A stretch of 58,163 nt of DNA from Chloroflexota bacterium. GTDB lineage: Bacteria; Chloroflexota; Anaerolineae; Caldilineales; Caldilineaceae. Below the pieces are notes generated by a model. That model was not told where the DNA came from and did no database searches. It saw only the letters and a list, made by a program, of their open reading frames with translations. This document shows, in pieces, positions 25,145 to 34,982 of this stretch (position 1 is its first letter; the number at the start of each line of letters is the position of its first letter). The stretch lies in assembly GCA_030058085.1 (NCBI GenBank), contig JASGTU010000328.1:1-58163 (forward strand). Reading direction: 5' to 3'. Made by a program: the position numbers and the translations under genes.

Positions 25145-26902
25145 GTGAAACCTAATCGGCCCAACCGGCGATTCCTGCTCCTAGCCGTTTCTTTCGGCCT
25201 CATCATATTCGTCATCCTGGCGCAGGCCTCCTACTATCAGGTCTTCGGCGGGCAACGCGCCTTGCCGGCCCCGGCTGTCGTCAAAGAGCCGGCGCCGCGC
25301 GGCATGGTCGTAGACAGCCACGGCGTCCCCCTGATCGTAAACCGCCATTTCTTCCAAGTCGCGGCGACGCCCAACCTAATCGTAGGCGACATCGCCCGCG
25401 ACGAGGTCGCCAAACAACTGGAGAGCCTGCTCGGCCTGCCCTACGCCAATACCTTCGCCACGCTGCAGGCCAACCAGGAGTTCCAGTGGGCCATGCTTGC
25501 CGACGCCATATCGCTTGAAGAAGCAAATCTGCTCAACGAAACCAAGCAGCGACTGGCGACAGAGAGGGGCATCTTCCCTCTGCAGCACGTCTACGTCACC
25601 CCGATGACGCGCCGCTCGTATCCGCAAGGCGAGGCGTTGGCGCACGTCACCGGCTTTGTCTCCCCCGAGTACGGGGGCGTCAGCGGAATTGAGGAGTACT
25701 ACGACGAGTTTCTGCCTGCGGACGGCATCGGCCTGCTCCATGACGAGACGGCCGGCCTCGACGCGCTGCCCGCCGACGTACAACGTTTTCTGCCTTCCGC
25801 CCCCGCCAAGGACCTCGTCCTCACCGTCGACCGCACCATCCAGTGGATTATCCGCGAGGAACTGCGCAGAGGATTGGAGGAGTTCAAGGCCGTAAGCGGC
25901 ACGGTGATCGTCCTTGACCCTCAGAGCGGCGCGCTGCTCGGCATGGTCAACCTGCCGGACTTCGACCCCAACCGTTACGAGCAGGCGTCTGTCGAACTAT
26001 TCCGCAACCCCGCCATCAGCGCGCAGTATGAACCCGGTTCCGTCTTTAAAATCGTGACGATGGCCGCCGCGCTTGACAGCGGCATGCTCGAGCCGACCAC
26101 CATCTACACCGACACCGGCTCTTATACCATCGGCGAACGCGTGGTCTTCAACAGCGACCGCAACGCCTACGGAGAGGTCACCGCGACAGAAGCCCTGGCG
26201 CGCTCGCTCAACGTCATCACCGCCGAAATTTCCGACACGATGGGGCCGGATCAGTTCTATCGCTACCTGCGCCAGTTCGGCTTTGGCGAAGCCGCCAAGA
26301 TCGACCTCTCCGGCGAGATCAACGGCCTCATCAAGACGCCGGCCAACGCCCAATGGAGCCGCTCCGATCTCGGCACCAACAGCTTCGGACAGGGGTTGGC
26401 CGTTACGCCTCTCCAGATGGCCAATGCGACCGCCATCATCGCCAACGGCGGCAAAATGATGCAGCCCTACGTCGTGGCCGCGCGCGTAGCCGATGAGCGA
26501 GTCCAATTCACCCAGCCCTCTGCGGTCCGCCAAGTCATATCGCCGGAAGCAGCCGCAGACCTGACGGAGATGATGATCCAGGTCGTCGAAACGTCCAGCG
26601 TCAAGGCCGGCGTGACCGGCTATCAGATTGCCGGCAAGAGCGGTACGGCGCAGATCCCGCTGGAAGACGGTTCCGGCTACGAAAAGGATTACACCATCGT
26701 CAGTTTCGTCGGCTTTGCACCCGCCCACAACCCTCGCTTTGTCCTTCTCGTCAAGATGGACCGGCCTGACCCGACGATCAACCAGTGGGCCAGCCACACC
26801 GCAGCGCCCGTCTTCAGCCGCATCGCCCAGCGCTTGCTCGATTACATGAACATCCCGCCGGACAATGCGTTGGCGCCCGGCGAAACCGCATCCGGAGAGT
26901 AG
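25145..26902 (+). CDS. ftsI: penicillin-binding protein 2, septal transpeptidase FtsI
   Basis: The 585-residue class B PBP has an N-terminal membrane anchor (about residues 10-28) and a pedestal starting EPAPRGMVVDSHG. Its transpeptidase domain has Ser299 in EPGSVFK, the SLN motif at 354-356 and KSGT at 498-501. It cross-links peptidoglycan at the septum with FtsW. The start is GTG at 25145. No PASTA domains are present. Next comes murF after three bases, where many bacteria have murE. Confidence 0.96.
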   Translation: MKPNRPNRRFLLLAVSFGLIIFVILAQASYYQVFGGQRALPAPAVVKEPAPRGMVVDSHGVPLIVNRHFFQVAATPNLIVGDIARDEVAKQLESLLGLPYANTFATLQANQEFQWAMLADAISLEEANLLNETKQRLATERGIFPLQHVYVTPMTRRSYPQGEALAHVTGFVSPEYGGVSGIEEYYDEFLPADGIGLLHDETAGLDALPADVQRFLPSAPAKDLVLTVDRTIQWIIREELRRGLEEFKAVSGTVIVLDPQSGALLGMVNLPDFDPNRYEQASVELFRNPAISAQYEPGSVFKIVTMAAALDSGMLEPTTIYTDTGSYTIGERVVFNSDRNAYGEVTATEALARSLNVITAEISDTMGPDQFYRYLRQFGFGEAAKIDLSGEINGLIKTPANAQWSRSDLGTNSFGQGLAVTPLQMANATAIIANGGKMMQPYVVAARVADERVQFTQPSAVRQVISPEAAADLTEMMIQVVETSSVKAGVTGYQIAGKSGTAQIPLEDGSGYEKDYTIVSFVGFAPAHNPRFVLLVKMDRPDPTINQWASHTAAPVFSRIAQRLLDYMNIPPDNALAPGETASGE

Positions 26903-26905
26903 ACC

Positions 26906-28477
26906 TTGCCCCCCGCTGTCGCCACCCAGATCACACAGCACACGCTGTGGCAAGCGCTCATCCGCGACTTGCCGCCGCTGGCGCTCGCGCCCAGCCGCAT
27001 CCCGCGTGCCACGCTTGACAGCCGCACCGTCGAAGCAGGCGATCTCTTCATCGCGCTGCCCGGCCCAAATACCGACGGCAATCTTTTCGTCGCCCAGGCC
27101 CTTGCCGGCGGCGCGCAGGCAGTGCTGTGCGAACCGCGCGGCCGCGATCAAGCCGCCGAAGCCGGCGCCGTCATCCTCGAATGCAGCGGCGAGGCCGCGT
27201 CCCAAAGCATCGCGCCCTGGCAGGAGGCGCCTCCCAACGCCCTGACCGGCAAGCAGTTGGCCTACGTCGTCCAGGACGCCACGCTCGCCATGCAGCAGGT
27301 CGGCGGCTTTCAGCGCGTCCATCGCAGCCACCCCGAACTCAAGGTTATCGGCATCACCGGCAGCGTGGGCAAGACCAGCACCAAGGAGTTGGTCGCGGCG
27401 GTGGTCAGCCGGCGTTATGTCACGTTGCACAACATCGGCAACCTCAACAGCGAACAAGGCTTGCCGCTGACGCTCATGGAACTGGGGCCGGCGCACGAAC
27501 GCGCCGTGCTCGAAATGGCCATGTACGACATCGGTGAAATCGCCACGCTCTGCCGCCTGGCGAGGCCGCAGATCGGCGTCATCACCAATGTCGGCGTCAG
27601 TCACCTCAGCCGGCTCGGCGCCATTGAACGCATCGCCCAGGCCAAGGCGGAACTCGTACGGGCGCTGCCCAGCGCGGACGATGGCGGCATCGCCATCCTC
27701 AACTGGGACGACGAACACGTGCGCGCCATGGCCGAGCTGACAACAGCCCGAATCTTCAAGTACGGCCTAACGCCGGAGGCCGATCTTTGGGCCGACGACA
27801 TTCGCGGCGAAGGCATGAACGGCATTCGCTTCCGCTTCCACTACCGCGCCCCGGGCAAAACCGAGACAGACTCTCTCTATGTGCGTGTGCCCCTCTTGGG
27901 CAGGCACAGCGTGCACACCGCGCTGCGCGCCGCCGCCGTCGGTCTGGCGGACGGCCTTAGCTGGGAAGAGATCATCGCCGGCATGCAGAGCATCCCCGGA
28001 CAGCTTCGCCTCGTCGTCGTCCCCGGCATCAACGATTCCACCGTGATCGACGACACCTACAACGCCAGCCCGGACAGCATGATCGCCGCGCTCAACTTGC
28101 TCCACGACTTGGACCCGGAGAATGGCGGGCGCCGCGTCGCCGTCCTAGGCGATATGCTGGAACTCGGCGACTATACCAGCGAAGGTCACAAGATGGTTGG
28201 CCGCCGCGCCGCCGATGTAGTCGACCTGCTAGTCACGGTCGGCGAGTTGGGGCGCGCCATCGGCGAAGAGGCGCAGGACGCCGGCTTCTCCACAGATTCT
28301 CTCTTCATGATGGACGACGCAGTGCAGACCGTCAAGCTCTTGGCCGGCATTCTCGCCCCCGGCGACCTTGTCCTGGTGAAGGGAAGCCGCGCCGTCGGCA
28401 TGGATTCCATCGTCGCGGCCATCGCCCAAGACAACCCGGCGCGCCGCATCAATCGCTCGCAAGCGTCGGAAGGCTGA
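26906..28477 (+). CDS. murF: UDP-N-acetylmuramoyl-tripeptide--D-alanyl-D-alanine ligase
   Basis: The 523-residue Mur ligase has the ATP loop [14 protein letters not shown] near residue 150, the NSEQGLPLT segment that follows the loop in MurF enzymes, and the MurF hallmark [11 protein letters not shown], with Ser in place of the usual second Asn. MurE's DNPR-type motif is absent. A long N-terminal domain ([17 protein letters not shown]) is typical. It adds D-Ala-D-Ala to the stem tripeptide. The start is TTG at 26906 with GGAGAG just upstream, overlapping the end of ftsI. Confidence 0.95.
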   Translation: MPPAVATQITQHTLWQALIRDLPPLALAPSRIPRATLDSRTVEAGDLFIALPGPNTDGNLFVAQALAGGAQAVLCEPRGRDQAAEAGAVILECSGEAASQSIAPWQEAPPNALTGKQLAYVVQDATLAMQQVGGFQRVHRSHPELKVIGITGSVGKTSTKELVAAVVSRRYVTLHNIGNLNSEQGLPLTLMELGPAHERAVLEMAMYDIGEIATLCRLARPQIGVITNVGVSHLSRLGAIERIAQAKAELVRALPSADDGGIAILNWDDEHVRAMAELTTARIFKYGLTPEADLWADDIRGEGMNGIRFRFHYRAPGKTETDSLYVRVPLLGRHSVHTALRAAAVGLADGLSWEEIIAGMQSIPGQLRLVVVPGINDSTVIDDTYNASPDSMIAALNLLHDLDPENGGRRVAVLGDMLELGDYTSEGHKMVGRRAADVVDLLVTVGELGRAIGEEAQDAGFSTDSLFMMDDAVQTVKLLAGILAPGDLVLVKGSRAVGMDSIVAAIAQDNPARRINRSQASEG

Positions 28478-28480
28478 CCT

Positions 28481-29491
28481 ATGGCATACGCGTTGACGTT
28501 AGGCGCTGTGAGTTTCCTGCTGGCCGTGTTTTGGGGCCGGCCGCTGATCAACACGCTTAAAAAACTCGGCATCGGCAAACAGATCCGCGTCGAAGAACCG
28601 GATGTCCACCAAGTTAAAACCGGCACGCCCACCATGGGCGGCATCCTCATTGTCGTGCCCGTTCTGCTCATCACCGGCGCCTTGAACGTCGCCAACTACA
28701 TGGGGCTGACGAACATCGCCATCGGCCAAAGCACGCTGCTCCTTTTCTTCTGCCTCGGCTCCTTTTCCATCCTCGGCGGCATCGACGACCTGCAGGGAAT
28801 CAAGGGATTGGGCGGGCGCGGCATCGGCCTCAGCCCGCGCATGAAGAGCAGTTTCCAGGTGCTCTTCGCCACGATCATTGCGCTCGTGCTCTACTTCGGC
28901 CCGCCGCAATGGGATTACGTCGGCGTGCCCGGCTTCCCGGACTTTTTTCGCATCGGCTGGCTGATCATGCCGATCACGGTCCTCATCATTGTTTTCACCA
29001 GCAACGCCGTCAATTTAACCGACGGCCTCGACAGCCTGGCAGGCAGCATCAGCAGCCTCGCCTTTATCTGCTACGGCACAATCGCCTATCTGCAGGAACA
29101 AGTCTACTTGATGGCTTTTTGCTTTGCCGTGGCGGGCTCGCTGCTGGCCTTCCTTTGGTACAACGCCCACCCTGCCGAGATGTTTATGGGCGACGTCGGC
29201 AGCCTTCCGCTCGGCGCCACGCTCGGCCTCGTGGCGGTGATGACGGGCCAATGGCTCCTGCTGCCCGTGGTGGGCTTCGTCTTCGTGATGGAAGCAGGCA
29301 GCGTCATCTTGCAGGTGACCTATTTCAAGTGGACCAAGCGACTCTATGGCGAGGGCCGCCGCATCTTCAAAATGTCGCCCCTGCACTATCACTTTGAACT
29401 GCTCGGCTGGAGCGAAACCCAGGTCAAAGAACGTTTCTGGCTGATTGGCGTTATGTGCGGCATGCTCGGTGTCGCGCTCGCCCTTATCTGA
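28481..29491 (+). CDS. mraY: phospho-N-acetylmuramoyl-pentapeptide-transferase
   Basis: The 336-residue polytopic enzyme makes lipid I from UDP-MurNAc-pentapeptide and undecaprenyl phosphate. It carries the family motifs [19 protein letters not shown] (Asp pair), [14 protein letters not shown] and [11 protein letters not shown]. The cytoplasmic [12 protein letters not shown] loop precedes the last helix. It is three bases after murF. Confidence 0.97.
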   Translation: MAYALTLGAVSFLLAVFWGRPLINTLKKLGIGKQIRVEEPDVHQVKTGTPTMGGILIVVPVLLITGALNVANYMGLTNIAIGQSTLLLFFCLGSFSILGGIDDLQGIKGLGGRGIGLSPRMKSSFQVLFATIIALVLYFGPPQWDYVGVPGFPDFFRIGWLIMPITVLIIVFTSNAVNLTDGLDSLAGSISSLAFICYGTIAYLQEQVYLMAFCFAVAGSLLAFLWYNAHPAEMFMGDVGSLPLGATLGLVAVMTGQWLLLPVVGFVFVMEAGSVILQVTYFKWTKRLYGEGRRIFKMSPLHYHFELLGWSETQVKERFWLIGVMCGMLGVALALI

Positions 29492-29504
29492 CAAGGAGTC
29501 AGGC

Positions 29505-31256
29505 ATGCCAAGTCCGCATCAGGACAGCGTGAATTTAGGCCATTGGCCGTGGATGCCCGATACTGGCATCGAGCGATCAATGCCGGCGACCGTAGCCGGC
29601 CTGCCATTGCCCATGAATCCATTGCCGCAGCCAGCCGATTACTGCTCCACTTCGAACATCGAAGCTATCGCCAAAGCCTTAACCGGTCGCCGCATCGTCA
29701 TTCTCGGCCTCGCCCGGCAGGGCTTGGCGCTCGCCCGCTTCTTCTGCAGTTGCGGCGCCAACGTCGCCGTCAGTGACTTGGCCTCCGCCGACACCCTGCA
29801 GGCCGAGTTAGCGGCGCTCGGCGATCTGCCCGTAGAACTGGCGCTCGGCAGCCATCCGCTCTCGTTGCTCGACGGCTGCGACCTGCTTTGTCTCAGCGGC
29901 GGCGTCCCCCCGCAAAGCGCGTTTGTGGCTGAAGCAGCCGCGCGCGACATCCCCCTCAGCAATGACAGCCTGCTCAGCCTGCAGATTGCCAAAGCGCTCG
30001 ACCTCGGCCCCGCAGTCGCCATTACGGGCAGCAGCGGCAAGACGACCACCACAACCCTGACGGGCGAAATGCTCGCCGGCCCAGGGCGAACGGTGCACGT
30101 CGGCGGCAATATCGGTACGCCGCTGCTCGACCGTCTCGATACGGTACAGCGCCGCGAGCCGATCGTTCTCGAACTCAGCAGCTTCCAACTCGAGCTGTTC
30201 GACCCGGCCTTGGCCTGGGGACGCATCGACCAGGAGGGGCCGAGCGTCGGCGCCATCCTCAACATTACGCCCAACCACCTGGACCGCCACCCGTCGATGG
30301 CCGCCTACGCAGCCGCCAAGCTCAACCTGCTGCGCTCCATGCCGGCTGGCGCCCGGCTCATCGTCAACCTGGACGATCCCGTGACCGCCTCGTTGGCCGG
30401 CGCCCGCCCGCAGCGCAACGCGTCCAGCGCCGCTGCCGAGGCCAATCATGCCCAGGCAATTCCCGACGAATGGAACCTCGAACCGCTCCTGGCTGAAGCC
30501 CGCGCCTTGATCCGCCGCCGCAAGTTGCGCCTGATCCCCTTTAGCAGCCGGCAACGTCTGACGTTCGGGGCCTGGCTCGAAGACGACACGCTCATGCTGC
30601 ACGGCAGGCCCATCTGCCGCCGCCAGGATGTGAAGCTGCGCGGCAATCACAACATCAGCAACCTGCTCGCGGCCGCGGCCATCAGCCACGCCGCAGGAGC
30701 CGATCTGGACACGATTCGCCGCGTGGCCCAGACCTTCGCCGGCGTGCCGCATCGCCTGGAAGTAGTCGCCCAAGCCAATGGCATCACCTGGATCAACGAC
30801 AGCATCGCCACTTCGCCCGAGCGCGCCATCGCCGGGTTGCGCAGTTTCCCTGCGGGCGAACAGACGCTCATCCTGCTCGCCGGGGGCAAGGACAAGAATC
30901 TGCCGTGGGACACGTTCGCAGCCGAGTCGCTCGCCCGCGTCAGTTTCCTGATCGGTTTCGGCCACAGCGGCTCGATGATCGTGAACGCGGTCAAGGAGCG
31001 GGCGCGCTTCGGCCAGCAGCCGATCCCCGGCTACGCCGTGGTGCAGCGCCTCGACGAAGCGGTCGAACTCGCCGCCCGCATGGCGCCGTCGAACAGCGTC
31101 GTATTGCTGTCGCCAGGCGGCACTAGCTTCGACGCCTACCGCAACTTCGAGGAACGCGGCGAACACTTCCGGCGGCTCGTCACAAAGCTGCTGGAAAACC
31201 ACGCCCAGGCATCCGCCGGCCAAGCCGGCGCTTCAGAGAATTCGCATTCCGGATGA
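29505..31256 (+). CDS. murD: UDP-N-acetylmuramoyl-L-alanine--D-glutamate ligase
   Basis: The ATG at 29505 has a strong AAGGAG and gives 583 residues, long for MurD (about 450). The Rossmann start [13 protein letters not shown] comes only at residue 61, so there is an extra N-terminal stretch of about 60 residues. The ATP loop [14 protein letters not shown] and ITPNHLDRH are conserved. The central domain has an additional segment of about 35 residues ([15 protein letters not shown]...). The C-terminal [11 protein letters not shown] and [20 protein letters not shown] motifs are MurD-specific. Confidence 0.94.
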   Translation: MPSPHQDSVNLGHWPWMPDTGIERSMPATVAGLPLPMNPLPQPADYCSTSNIEAIAKALTGRRIVILGLARQGLALARFFCSCGANVAVSDLASADTLQAELAALGDLPVELALGSHPLSLLDGCDLLCLSGGVPPQSAFVAEAAARDIPLSNDSLLSLQIAKALDLGPAVAITGSSGKTTTTTLTGEMLAGPGRTVHVGGNIGTPLLDRLDTVQRREPIVLELSSFQLELFDPALAWGRIDQEGPSVGAILNITPNHLDRHPSMAAYAAAKLNLLRSMPAGARLIVNLDDPVTASLAGARPQRNASSAAAEANHAQAIPDEWNLEPLLAEARALIRRRKLRLIPFSSRQRLTFGAWLEDDTLMLHGRPICRRQDVKLRGNHNISNLLAAAAISHAAGADLDTIRRVAQTFAGVPHRLEVVAQANGITWINDSIATSPERAIAGLRSFPAGEQTLILLAGGKDKNLPWDTFAAESLARVSFLIGFGHSGSMIVNAVKERARFGQQPIPGYAVVQRLDEAVELAARMAPSNSVVLLSPGGTSFDAYRNFEERGEHFRRLVTKLLENHAQASAGQAGASENSHSG

Positions 31257-31266
31257 CGGCATCACC

Positions 31267-32598
31267 ATGACGGCACAGAAACGCGGCGCAACCGATAACC
31301 AAACCTACGATTGGGGGCTGGTCTCCATCGTGGCAACGCTCTTGGCGTTCGGCGCGGTCATGGTCTTCAGCGCCGGCTTTGCCCAGGGCATCTACGGGCT
31401 CAGCAATCCGTATTACTTCTTCGTCTACCAACTGATCTGGATTGCGCTGGGCATCGTCGCCATGGTCGTAGCTGCGCGCATTCCATACGGCATCTGGGAA
31501 AAGTGGAGCGTCCCCTTGATGGGCTTCGCCGTACTCTCGCTCATCGCCGTGGTACTAGTCGGCGATGAAACCTTCGGCTCCACGCGCACCTTCTTCGGCG
31601 GCCGCGTGCAGCCCAGCGAGCCGGCTAAGATCGCCATCATCATCTACATCAGCGCCTGGCTCGCCAGCAAAGGGGAGCGCGTGCGTGATGTACAGGTCGG
31701 CCTCCTGCCCTTTGCCATGCTCATGGGCATCATCACCGTACTGCTGGTGTCCCAGCCGGACATCAGCACTGCGTTTCTGATCGTTGCCACGGCTACCATC
31801 ATGTTCTTCATCGCCGGCGCCAACCTCAAGCAGTTGGCGTTGATTGCGGCGGGCGGCGCCATCACCTTCTGGCTTATCATCCGCTACAGCACGTACGCCG
31901 GCGGGCGCGTGGAACGCTTTGTCGAATCCTTCAAGGACCCGATAGCAAGCAACGAGTGGCAAACAGGCCAAGCCATGCGCGCGCTGGCACGCGGCGGCCT
32001 GACGGGCGTGGGCCTGGGCAACGGCGAAGCCAAACTGCCCGGTCGCCTGCCCATCAGTTGGAGCGACAACATCTTCGCCGTGATCGGCGAGGAACTGGGG
32101 CTCTTGGGCGCGCTGCTCGTGATCCTGCTGTTCGCCCTTCTCGCCTATCGCGGGCTGCGCACGGCGCTGCGCGCGCCGGACAACTTCGGCATGCTCTTGG
32201 CAACCGGCATCACCGCCCAGGTAACACTGCAAGCCTTACTCAACACCGCGGTCGCCGTCGCTATGGCGCCGCCTACAGGCGTCACCCTGCCCTTCATCAG
32301 TTATGGCGGCAGTTCATTGGTCACGCTCATGGGCGGCATCGGCATCCTGTTGAGCGTCAGTCGCTCACGCGGTCACACGACATCGGACACTTCATCATTG
32401 GCATCATCATTGGGACCATCGGGACAATCTGCATATGCGCGTTCTGATTTCAGGTGGCGGGACCGGGGGGCACGTGTATCCGGCGCTGGCAGCGGCAGAA
32501 CAACTTCTACAAGCCAGGCAAGCCGCGGGCGATCCGCAAACCAGCCCCGCTCAGCAGCTGGGCCGCCCGCTCGCCGCACCCGATCGCGCACCGGCTGA
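31267..32598 (+). CDS. ftsW: SEDS peptidoglycan glycosyltransferase FtsW
   Basis: The 443-residue SEDS protein has about ten membrane helices and the family motifs QPSEPAKIA, SDNIFAVIGEELGLLGA and LPFISYGGSSLV. It polymerises lipid II at the septum with FtsI. After the last helix (about residue 360) a Ser/Arg-rich tail of about 75 residues runs 164 bases into murG in another frame. That long overlap is unusual. A frameshift or a genuine tail cannot be told apart from this one sequence. Confidence 0.94.
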   Translation: MTAQKRGATDNQTYDWGLVSIVATLLAFGAVMVFSAGFAQGIYGLSNPYYFFVYQLIWIALGIVAMVVAARIPYGIWEKWSVPLMGFAVLSLIAVVLVGDETFGSTRTFFGGRVQPSEPAKIAIIIYISAWLASKGERVRDVQVGLLPFAMLMGIITVLLVSQPDISTAFLIVATATIMFFIAGANLKQLALIAAGGAITFWLIIRYSTYAGGRVERFVESFKDPIASNEWQTGQAMRALARGGLTGVGLGNGEAKLPGRLPISWSDNIFAVIGEELGLLGALLVILLFALLAYRGLRTALRAPDNFGMLLATGITAQVTLQALLNTAVAVAMAPPTGVTLPFISYGGSSLVTLMGGIGILLSVSRSRGHTTSDTSSLASSLGPSGQSAYARSDFRWRDRGARVSGAGSGRTTSTSQASRGRSANQPRSAAGPPARRTRSRTG

Positions 32599-33688
32599 AG
32601 CGCCTGCCCACGCTGTACTCTGGACGGGCAGCGCGCAGGGCATGGAACAAGCGCTCGTCCAGCGGGCGGGCATCGATTATCGCGGCATCAGCACGGGGCA
32701 GTTGCGCGGGAAAAATCCGTTGACTACCGTGGCGAATGCTGGCAAAATGATTGCAGGCTTCGGCCAGAGCCGGACCATCCTAGATGAGTTTCGTCCGGAC
32801 GTTTGTCTGGCGACCGGCGGCTACGTCTGCGTGCCCGTCGTGTTGGCCTGCCGGCAGCGCGGCGTTCCGGTGCTGATCTACTTGCCGGATCTGGTTCCCG
32901 GTTCCGCCATCCGTTGGCTGAGCCGGTTAGCGCAACGCGTAGCGGTCAGCTTCGCAGACGCCGCTCCCTATTTCGGCGGTCTAGCCCCGCAGGGCAAGGC
33001 AGTCGTCACGGGCTACCCGGTGCGCGCCGAGTTGGTCGCCGCCGCCCAGGATCGCAGAGCCGCTCGCCGTCGCCTTGCCGAGATGCTCAGGCGTCCGCTG
33101 GCTGGTCCAAACGACTCCGACCCGCCGTTGCTTCTTGTCTGGGGAGGCAGCCAGGGCGCTCGCAGTATCAACTTGGCGACGTGGGCCGCGCTGCCGCAGA
33201 TTCTGCCGCATGCACAGGTCGTGCACGTAGTCGGGCAACGAGATTGGCCGATGACCGAGGCGCATGTACAGGAGCAGATGGCCGCGCCGGAATGGCAGCC
33301 GTCATGGGCGGACCGTTACCATCCGGTCGACTACCTGCACGAGGCAATGCCCTGGGCATTGGCCGCGGCCGATCTCACTGTGGCGCGCGCCGGGGCGAGC
33401 ATTTTCGGGGAGTTTGCGGTCGCTGGCCTGCCGTCGATATTGGCGCCGCTGCCGTTCGCCGGCGTCAATCAGTTGCAGAACGCCCAGATATTGGAACGCA
33501 GCGGCGCAGCGGTGATCGTCGCAGATGCGCAACTGGCGGCGCAACTAGGGCCAACCGTGGCGGCGCTCCTGACAGACCGCGACCGGCTGCTGCACATGGA
33601 GCGCGCCGTGCGCAGCCTGGCGCAGCCGGAAGCCGCCCGCCGCATCGCGCACGAACTCGAGCGGCTTGCCGCCAACCAAACGCACTAG
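32435..33688 (+). CDS. murG: UDP-GlcNAc:lipid I N-acetylglucosaminyltransferase
   Basis: The 417-residue GT-B enzyme starts MRVLISGGGTGGHVYPALA, the expected MurG N-terminus, so the start inside ftsW is right. LVWGGSQGARSIN and the C-terminal donor-site motifs ARAGASIFGE and PFAGVNQLQNA follow. It makes lipid II at the inner membrane face. An insertion of about 40 residues after the first strand (about residues 28-65) and one near residue 225 account for the extra length over the usual about 360. Confidence 0.95.
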   Translation: MRVLISGGGTGGHVYPALAAAEQLLQARQAAGDPQTSPAQQLGRPLAAPDRAPAEAPAHAVLWTGSAQGMEQALVQRAGIDYRGISTGQLRGKNPLTTVANAGKMIAGFGQSRTILDEFRPDVCLATGGYVCVPVVLACRQRGVPVLIYLPDLVPGSAIRWLSRLAQRVAVSFADAAPYFGGLAPQGKAVVTGYPVRAELVAAAQDRRAARRRLAEMLRRPLAGPNDSDPPLLLVWGGSQGARSINLATWAALPQILPHAQVVHVVGQRDWPMTEAHVQEQMAAPEWQPSWADRYHPVDYLHEAMPWALAAADLTVARAGASIFGEFAVAGLPSILAPLPFAGVNQLQNAQILERSGAAVIVADAQLAAQLGPTVAALLTDRDRLLHMERAVRSLAQPEAARRIAHELERLAANQTH

Positions 33689-33710
33689 CTGTCACGCGAA
33701 AGATACCGGT

Positions 33711-34370
33711 ATGATCGGCGAAGTCGCCATCCTCATCTCACTGCTCATCTACCTGACCTTCTTCGGTTGGCTCGGGTGGCGGCGCGGCTTTGCGCGCGAG
33801 TTAACCGTCGCCATCATCGCCCTGCTGAGCTGGCTCCTGCTCGACCAGAGCGGAGACATCGTCGTGGCGATGGCAAACCTTATCGCCGCGGGCCTGCAAT
33901 TCGCCTTCGACGGCGGCTTCACGGGCAGCGCAGATGAAGCCTTCGCCGCACTCGCCAGCGCGCCCGAACTTGTCGGCGCAGACACGCGGGACGCCTTCCT
34001 CTATGTCGTGTGGGTCGTGGTCTTAGTCGTCGCCTACCTAGCAACCGGCTGGATCATCCCAGACAAAAAGAGCGAAAAGAACGGTTGGTCTATCATCCTG
34101 GGCGTGCTCAACGGTTTCTTCTTCGCCATGGTTTTCCTGCCCAGCCTTGACGCGCTTTTCTCACCCGACGGAGAAGCATCGGCCGATTTGGATGCCGGCC
34201 TCGACCTGCTGGCGATGATGGGCCGGGGCGTGAGTCTCCTTTGGGACGTCATCGTCGCCTTCTGGGGCTTGATCGCACCGCTCGGCTCGGTCGGCATCCT
34301 CATCTTGCTGACAGGCATCTTGGTCATCGCCGCTATGTCGATCCGCGGCGGCGCCAAGGCCAAATCGTGA
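33711..34370 (+). CDS. CvpA-like membrane protein, copy 1
   Basis: The 219-residue protein has about four to five membrane segments, with GWLGWRRGFARELTV after the first helix, a typical CvpA-family loop, and a positive-charged end. CvpA-family proteins are inner-membrane proteins whose precise role is unsettled (colicin V production, stress and envelope phenotypes). ATG 33711 is chosen over an upstream in-frame ATG inside murG because it starts directly at the first helix. Its position between murG and murC is atypical and suggests an envelope role. Confidence 0.6.
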   Translation: MIGEVAILISLLIYLTFFGWLGWRRGFARELTVAIIALLSWLLLDQSGDIVVAMANLIAAGLQFAFDGGFTGSADEAFAALASAPELVGADTRDAFLYVVWVVVLVVAYLATGWIIPDKKSEKNGWSIILGVLNGFFFAMVFLPSLDALFSPDGEASADLDAGLDLLAMMGRGVSLLWDVIVAFWGLIAPLGSVGILILLTGILVIAAMSIRGGAKAKS

Positions 34371-34403
34371 CGCAATCCGAAACCCGGAGACCGTAGAACC
34401 TGT

Positions 34404-34946
34404 ATGGGACCGATTGAAATTCTCTATTTGACTATCGGCATCATCGTCGTCCTGATCGGCTTGGCGCGCGGCTATGTCAAAGAGCTAGGCTCGACCTTGA
34501 TCATCCTGGTCGCGCTCTTTATCCTGACCTTCTTCAAGGAACCGGTCGACGCCGCCCTCGGCGCAACCGCCCAGGGCGCGTTCGGATCCGAAGAAGGCGC
34601 AGGACCGGAGCTATTTCTCAGCTTGTTCTATACCATTGTCTTCGTGGCGATCGTCTTCACCGGCTATGCGGGGCGCACGCTCACCTTCGGCGGTCACCCC
34701 GCTCCGCCGCCGCAAGGCCTGTTGCTCAGCTTGCTGGTCGGCATCATCAACGGCTATCTGATCGCCGGAACGCTGTGGTACTACCAAGAAGCGTACGGCT
34801 ACCCGTTCTTCCAGCCTTTCCAAAGTGAATTTACCGAGGCGGCGCAGGCCATGATCGCCTTTCTGCCGCCCTCTCTATTCGAGGACAACCCAGTCTATTG
34901 GATCATTCCGGTTGCCATCCTGCTCATCATCCGTGTACGAGGCTAG
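34404..34946 (+). CDS. CvpA-like membrane protein, copy 2
   Basis: The 180-residue protein has the same layout as its neighbour: a first helix, then a GLARGYVKELGSTLIIL loop and helix, then further hydrophobic segments. The similarity to the preceding protein is in architecture and the RG-(Y/F)-x-(K/R)-EL loop rather than along the whole length. It may be a distant paralogue. It lies within the cell-wall cluster, 33 bases after copy 1. Confidence 0.55.
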   Translation: MGPIEILYLTIGIIVVLIGLARGYVKELGSTLIILVALFILTFFKEPVDAALGATAQGAFGSEEGAGPELFLSLFYTIVFVAIVFTGYAGRTLTFGGHPAPPPQGLLLSLLVGIINGYLIAGTLWYYQEAYGYPFFQPFQSEFTEAAQAMIAFLPPSLFEDNPVYWIIPVAILLIIRVRG

Positions 34947-34982
34947 GGCCGCGACGCCCGCTGAGAGGCGCATTTTCGTAAT

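Noticed and set aside
26000-27718. 573-codon minus-strand frame opposite ftsI/murF
   Set aside because: Antisense shadow crossing two certain genes.
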